This document shows positions 61,460 through 64,000 of a stretch of DNA of 64,000 nt, piece by piece. The notes beneath the pieces were generated by a model. The model did not search any database and was not told where the DNA came from. It saw nothing but the letters and a program-made list of their open reading frames with translations. Position 1 is the stretch's first letter. The number at the start of each line of letters is the position of its first letter. The translations under genes and the position numbers were made by a program. The stretch is from Paraferrimonas sp. SM1919 (lineage in GTDB: Bacteria; Pseudomonadota; Gammaproteobacteria; Enterobacterales; Shewanellaceae): NCBI RefSeq assembly GCF_010993985.1, contig NZ_WINH01000008.1, positions 62,001 to 126,000 on the forward strand, in the 5' to 3' direction.

Positions 61460-62792
61460 TCGCCAATACCAAGATGATTACGCCTCCTTTAAGGAGGCGT
61501 TGTTGCTTCATGCCCAAAACTTTCCGACTATTGCCCTAGGTTATAGTGGCGGTACGGATTCCGAAGTTTTAGCCTTTTTATTGGCTAAGCTCAAGTCAGA
61601 CCAACCCCAGCTCGATATTCGCCTTATTCATATTAATCACAGAATCAGCCCTAATGCCGATGATTGGGCCAAGCTCTGTCAAAGCCGTGCTGCAAGCTAT
61701 CAATTGCCTTACTTTGAAAGCACCATAGAGGTATCTAAAGGCGCTAGGCAATCTAAAGAAGCCCTAGCCAGGGAGATGCGCTATCAGCAAATCCATCAAT
61801 TCTTGGATAAACCCAGTCTGCTGCTTACCGCCCATCACCAAGACGATCAAATCGAAACCTTTATGCTGGCGCTCAAGCGTGGGAGCGGTCCGAATGGTTT
61901 GAAGTCGATTGTGAGCTACCAAAGCTTTGCCGATGAGCATGGTTTATATCGACCACTGTTAGATTGGAGCCGAGAAAAGATAGTTGAGTTCGCTAACTGT
62001 CATGATATTCCTACCATCAGCGATGAAACCAATTTTGACCTTGATATTGACCGTAACTTTATTAGACACAAAGTTAGGCCATTATTAACAGAACGTTGGC
62101 CACAATTTGGTAAAACCCTAAGTCGTAGTGCGGGCTTGATTCATCAAGAACAACAATTGTTGCAAGAGCTGCTTATCGACAAGCTAGCACTATTGTGTGA
62201 TGAACAAGGGTTATTAGACGTTAGCCTATGGCAACAGCAGTCATCATCATTACAAGGGCAGCTATTACGTACCTATATTGCTAAATTTGCCAATCTGATG
62301 CCGTCATTAAGTCAGTTAAAGCAAATGCAGCAACAATTAACGGCGAAAGAAGACGCTAAAGTTTGTGTCAGCTGGGCCAGTTGGCAACTGAGGCGTTTTA
62401 AAAGTAAGGTTTATATCATTAAGCCTAGTGCTGTCCCACAACGACAGCAGCTGCCAAAGTTGCCAGAGCAGTTAGATGTAAACGGTCAAGGGTGGCTCCT
62501 TCAGTCGTTAGATGACGGTGAAAGACTTCGTAAGCCCAATACTGATGAAGTGATCACCATAGAGTATGGCCTTCCGAGTTCTACCTTATGTTGCCCAAGT
62601 TTTAGGGATAAATCTCGCCCCCTTAAAAAGCTCTGGCAAGAGTTGAATGTCCCCCCTTGGCAACGCGAGCAAGTGCCCATGCTTTGTTACAATGGCCAAC
62701 TTGTCGCAGCATTAGGGTATTGGTTAGATAAACGATACCTCACTCAAAGTGAAGACGGCTTTTACCCAACACTTATCTCGTCAGCACGATAA
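61446..62792 (+). CDS. tilS: tRNA(Ile)-lysidine synthase TilS
   Basis: 448 residues; start overlaps accA by 14 bp. PP-loop SGGTDS (34-39), [15 protein letters not shown] and [17 protein letters not shown] are conserved, then the C-terminal tRNA-binding domains. It turns C34 of tRNA-Ile into lysidine so AUA is read as Ile. Usual neighbour of accA. Confidence 0.96.
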   Translation: MVTLNRQYQDDYASFKEALLLHAQNFPTIALGYSGGTDSEVLAFLLAKLKSDQPQLDIRLIHINHRISPNADDWAKLCQSRAASYQLPYFESTIEVSKGARQSKEALAREMRYQQIHQFLDKPSLLLTAHHQDDQIETFMLALKRGSGPNGLKSIVSYQSFADEHGLYRPLLDWSREKIVEFANCHDIPTISDETNFDLDIDRNFIRHKVRPLLTERWPQFGKTLSRSAGLIHQEQQLLQELLIDKLALLCDEQGLLDVSLWQQQSSSLQGQLLRTYIAKFANLMPSLSQLKQMQQQLTAKEDAKVCVSWASWQLRRFKSKVYIIKPSAVPQRQQLPKLPEQLDVNGQGWLLQSLDDGERLRKPNTDEVITIEYGLPSSTLCCPSFRDKSRPLKKLWQELNVPPWQREQVPMLCYNGQLVAALGYWLDKRYLTQSEDGFYPTLISSAR

Positions 62793-62877
62793 TGATAAAG
62801 CGAACCATTGCATAGGGTAATGCTGTAAAAACCGTATACACTTAAGTCATTAATTGACCATAAGGGAACGGAACGCC

Positions 62878-63855
62878 ATGTTTAATGCCTTAGTCCTTGA
62901 GCAGCAGGATAAAAAGACCATTGCTGCAATTAAACCGATAAACTTAGATGATCTTTACCAAGGCGATGTCGTGGTGAAGGTGAGTTACTCATCACTGAAC
63001 TACAAAGATGGCCTAGCGATCACGGGTGCTGGCAAAATTATCCGTAATTTTCCGATGGTACCAGGCATTGATTTTAGTGGGGTGGTGCATTTTTCTGAGC
63101 ACCCTAAATATCAGGTTGGTGATGAAGTCATTCTAACGGGCTGGGGCGTGGGCGAAACCCACCCAGGTGGCATGGCGGAGTTTGCCCGTGTTAAAGGCGA
63201 TTGGCTAGTTCCTATGCCAAAGGGTTGTGATGGCCTTAAAGCGATGCAAATTGGTACCGCTGGTCTGACGGCTGCTTTGTGTGTGCAAGCATTAGTGGAT
63301 CATGGCATTACCCCTGAACAAGGGCCAATACTGGTCACTGGTGCTAGTGGTGGCGTAGGTTCGACCTCGGTGGCACTGCTTGCTAAACTGGGGTACGAGG
63401 TTGTTGCAGTATCAGGCCGCAGTAGTAATCATGAATATTTAAAGAGCTTAGGGGCCACTCAAATTTTGGCCAGAGATGAATTTGATATTGATGGTCGTCC
63501 ATTAGATAAGCAAAAGTGGGCGGGTGTGGTCGATACCGTCGGCAACAAGGTGTTAGCCACAGCCTTAACGCAGATTAATTATGGCGGTGCTGCAGCCATT
63601 TGTGGTCTCGCTGGAGGTTTTGCCTTACCCACCACGGTAATGCCGTTTATTCTGCGTGGTGTTTGCCTTTTAGGCATAGATTCAGTTTACTGCCCATATA
63701 GTAAACGTTTAGCGGCTTGGAAGTTTGCCTTAGACAACCTAGGGGAAGATTACTTTAAGCAAGCCACCACACTAGTGTCACTAAGCGACGTTGAGCAACA
63801 AGCCCAAGACATTGTCGCCGGTAAAGTAACAGGAAGAGTGGCGGTTAAATTATAA
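62878..63855 (+). CDS. acuI: Acryloyl-CoA reductase AcuI (YhdH family)
   Basis: 325 residues from ATG 62878 behind GGGAACGGAACG; ATG 62854 was rejected. MDR fold with SSLNYKDGLAITGAGKIIRN, GWGVGETHPGGMAEFARVKG, NADPH site LVTGASGGVGSTSVALLAKL and GLAGGFALPTTVMPFILRG. Reduces toxic acryloyl-CoA to propionyl-CoA with NADPH; linked to DMSP/acrylate breakdown in marine bacteria. Confidence 0.93.
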   Translation: MFNALVLEQQDKKTIAAIKPINLDDLYQGDVVVKVSYSSLNYKDGLAITGAGKIIRNFPMVPGIDFSGVVHFSEHPKYQVGDEVILTGWGVGETHPGGMAEFARVKGDWLVPMPKGCDGLKAMQIGTAGLTAALCVQALVDHGITPEQGPILVTGASGGVGSTSVALLAKLGYEVVAVSGRSSNHEYLKSLGATQILARDEFDIDGRPLDKQKWAGVVDTVGNKVLATALTQINYGGAAAICGLAGGFALPTTVMPFILRGVCLLGIDSVYCPYSKRLAAWKFALDNLGEDYFKQATTLVSLSDVEQQAQDIVAGKVTGRVAVKL

Positions 63856-63859
63856 CGCA

Positions 63860-63980
63860 CGGCTAGAGCCTACAGCACGTCACTACGTGACTACAGGACG
63901 CAAACTTTGTTTGCTACTGCCCAAGCGGTAGCCACGAAGTGGCGTCCAGTAGGGCGCAGCCCGTCCAGTGAGCTGTAAGC
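63860..63980. repeat. Array of mini-palindromes (copy 2, inverted relative to copy 1)
   Basis: Just after acuI: GTCAC-TAC-GTGAC, GCAAAC-TTT-GTTTGC, GCCAC-GAA-GTGGC and GGGC-GCA-GCCC with CAGTAG-type linkers. The reverse complement of 63875-63968 aligns with 38709-38803 unit by unit; differences cluster in the 3-nt loops and linkers. No ORF lies here; the window ends soon after. Confidence 0.85.
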
Positions 63981-64000
63981 TAACTTAGGCTAGTGGCGAT

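Overview
The window reads as chromosomal DNA of a moderately AT-rich gammaproteobacterium, most likely an Alteromonadales near Shewanella. The evidence is conserved gene order (sixA/smrB/prmB/aroC/epmC/yfcL/mnmC/fabB; glnD/map/rpsB/tsf/pyrH/frr/uppS/cdsA/dxr/rseP/bamA/skp/lpxD/fabZ/lpxA/lpxB/rnhB/dnaE/accA/tilS) together with small lineage-type families (DUF3718, DUF3301, DUF3549, SYLF lipoprotein). The genus is an inference from gene content only.

1-9 kb is the most accessory-like part. It holds the 3' end of a large extracellular protein (Ig-like domains, RCC1-type repeats, calcium-binding tail), a TonB-dependent receptor with an EF-hand-like insert, a minisatellite of ten perfect 13-bp units directly before an EamA-type exporter gene, a small chemoreceptor and a small secreted protein. 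9-16 kb holds comEC, msbA, lpxK, the short ycaR-like gene and glmM, i.e. DNA uptake and envelope precursor functions. 16-24 kb holds a siroheme-synthase gene with a decayed second half, tRNA-Ser(GGA), an MltB-type lytic transglycosylase, rlmI, an M16 protease and sixA.

24-35 kb follows the E. coli smrB-prmB-aroC-epmC-yfcL-mnmC-fabB neighbourhood, with a NAD-kinase-like gene, a lipoprotein gene and a gamma-glutamyltransferase gene interposed. mnmC has lost the recognisable methyltransferase signature, just as the siroheme synthase has lost its methyltransferase half. 35-36.2 kb is a small island: one AT-rich gene for an unrecognised two-TM, coiled-coil, winged-helix-like protein, followed by a nested palindromic element and an attC-like hairpin that runs into the 3' end of a DUF3301 gene. 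36.2-38.7 kb has DUF3301/DUF3549 and yqcC/truC.

38.8-63.9 kb is a dense housekeeping block: nitrogen sensing (glnD), Met removal (map), translation (rpsB, tsf, frr), UMP kinase, undecaprenyl-PP and phospholipid synthesis, DXP pathway, outer-membrane biogenesis (rseP, bamA, skp), lipid A (lpxD/A/B), fatty acid synthesis (fabZ, accA), replication (rnhB, dnaE), tRNA-Ile lysidine synthesis (tilS) and acuI. Two intergenic arrays of mini-palindromes (about 38.7 kb and 63.9 kb) are inverted, diverged copies of each other. They and the 35-36.2 kb island are the least explained structures in the window. No complete insertion sequence, prophage, CRISPR array or rRNA gene was seen.
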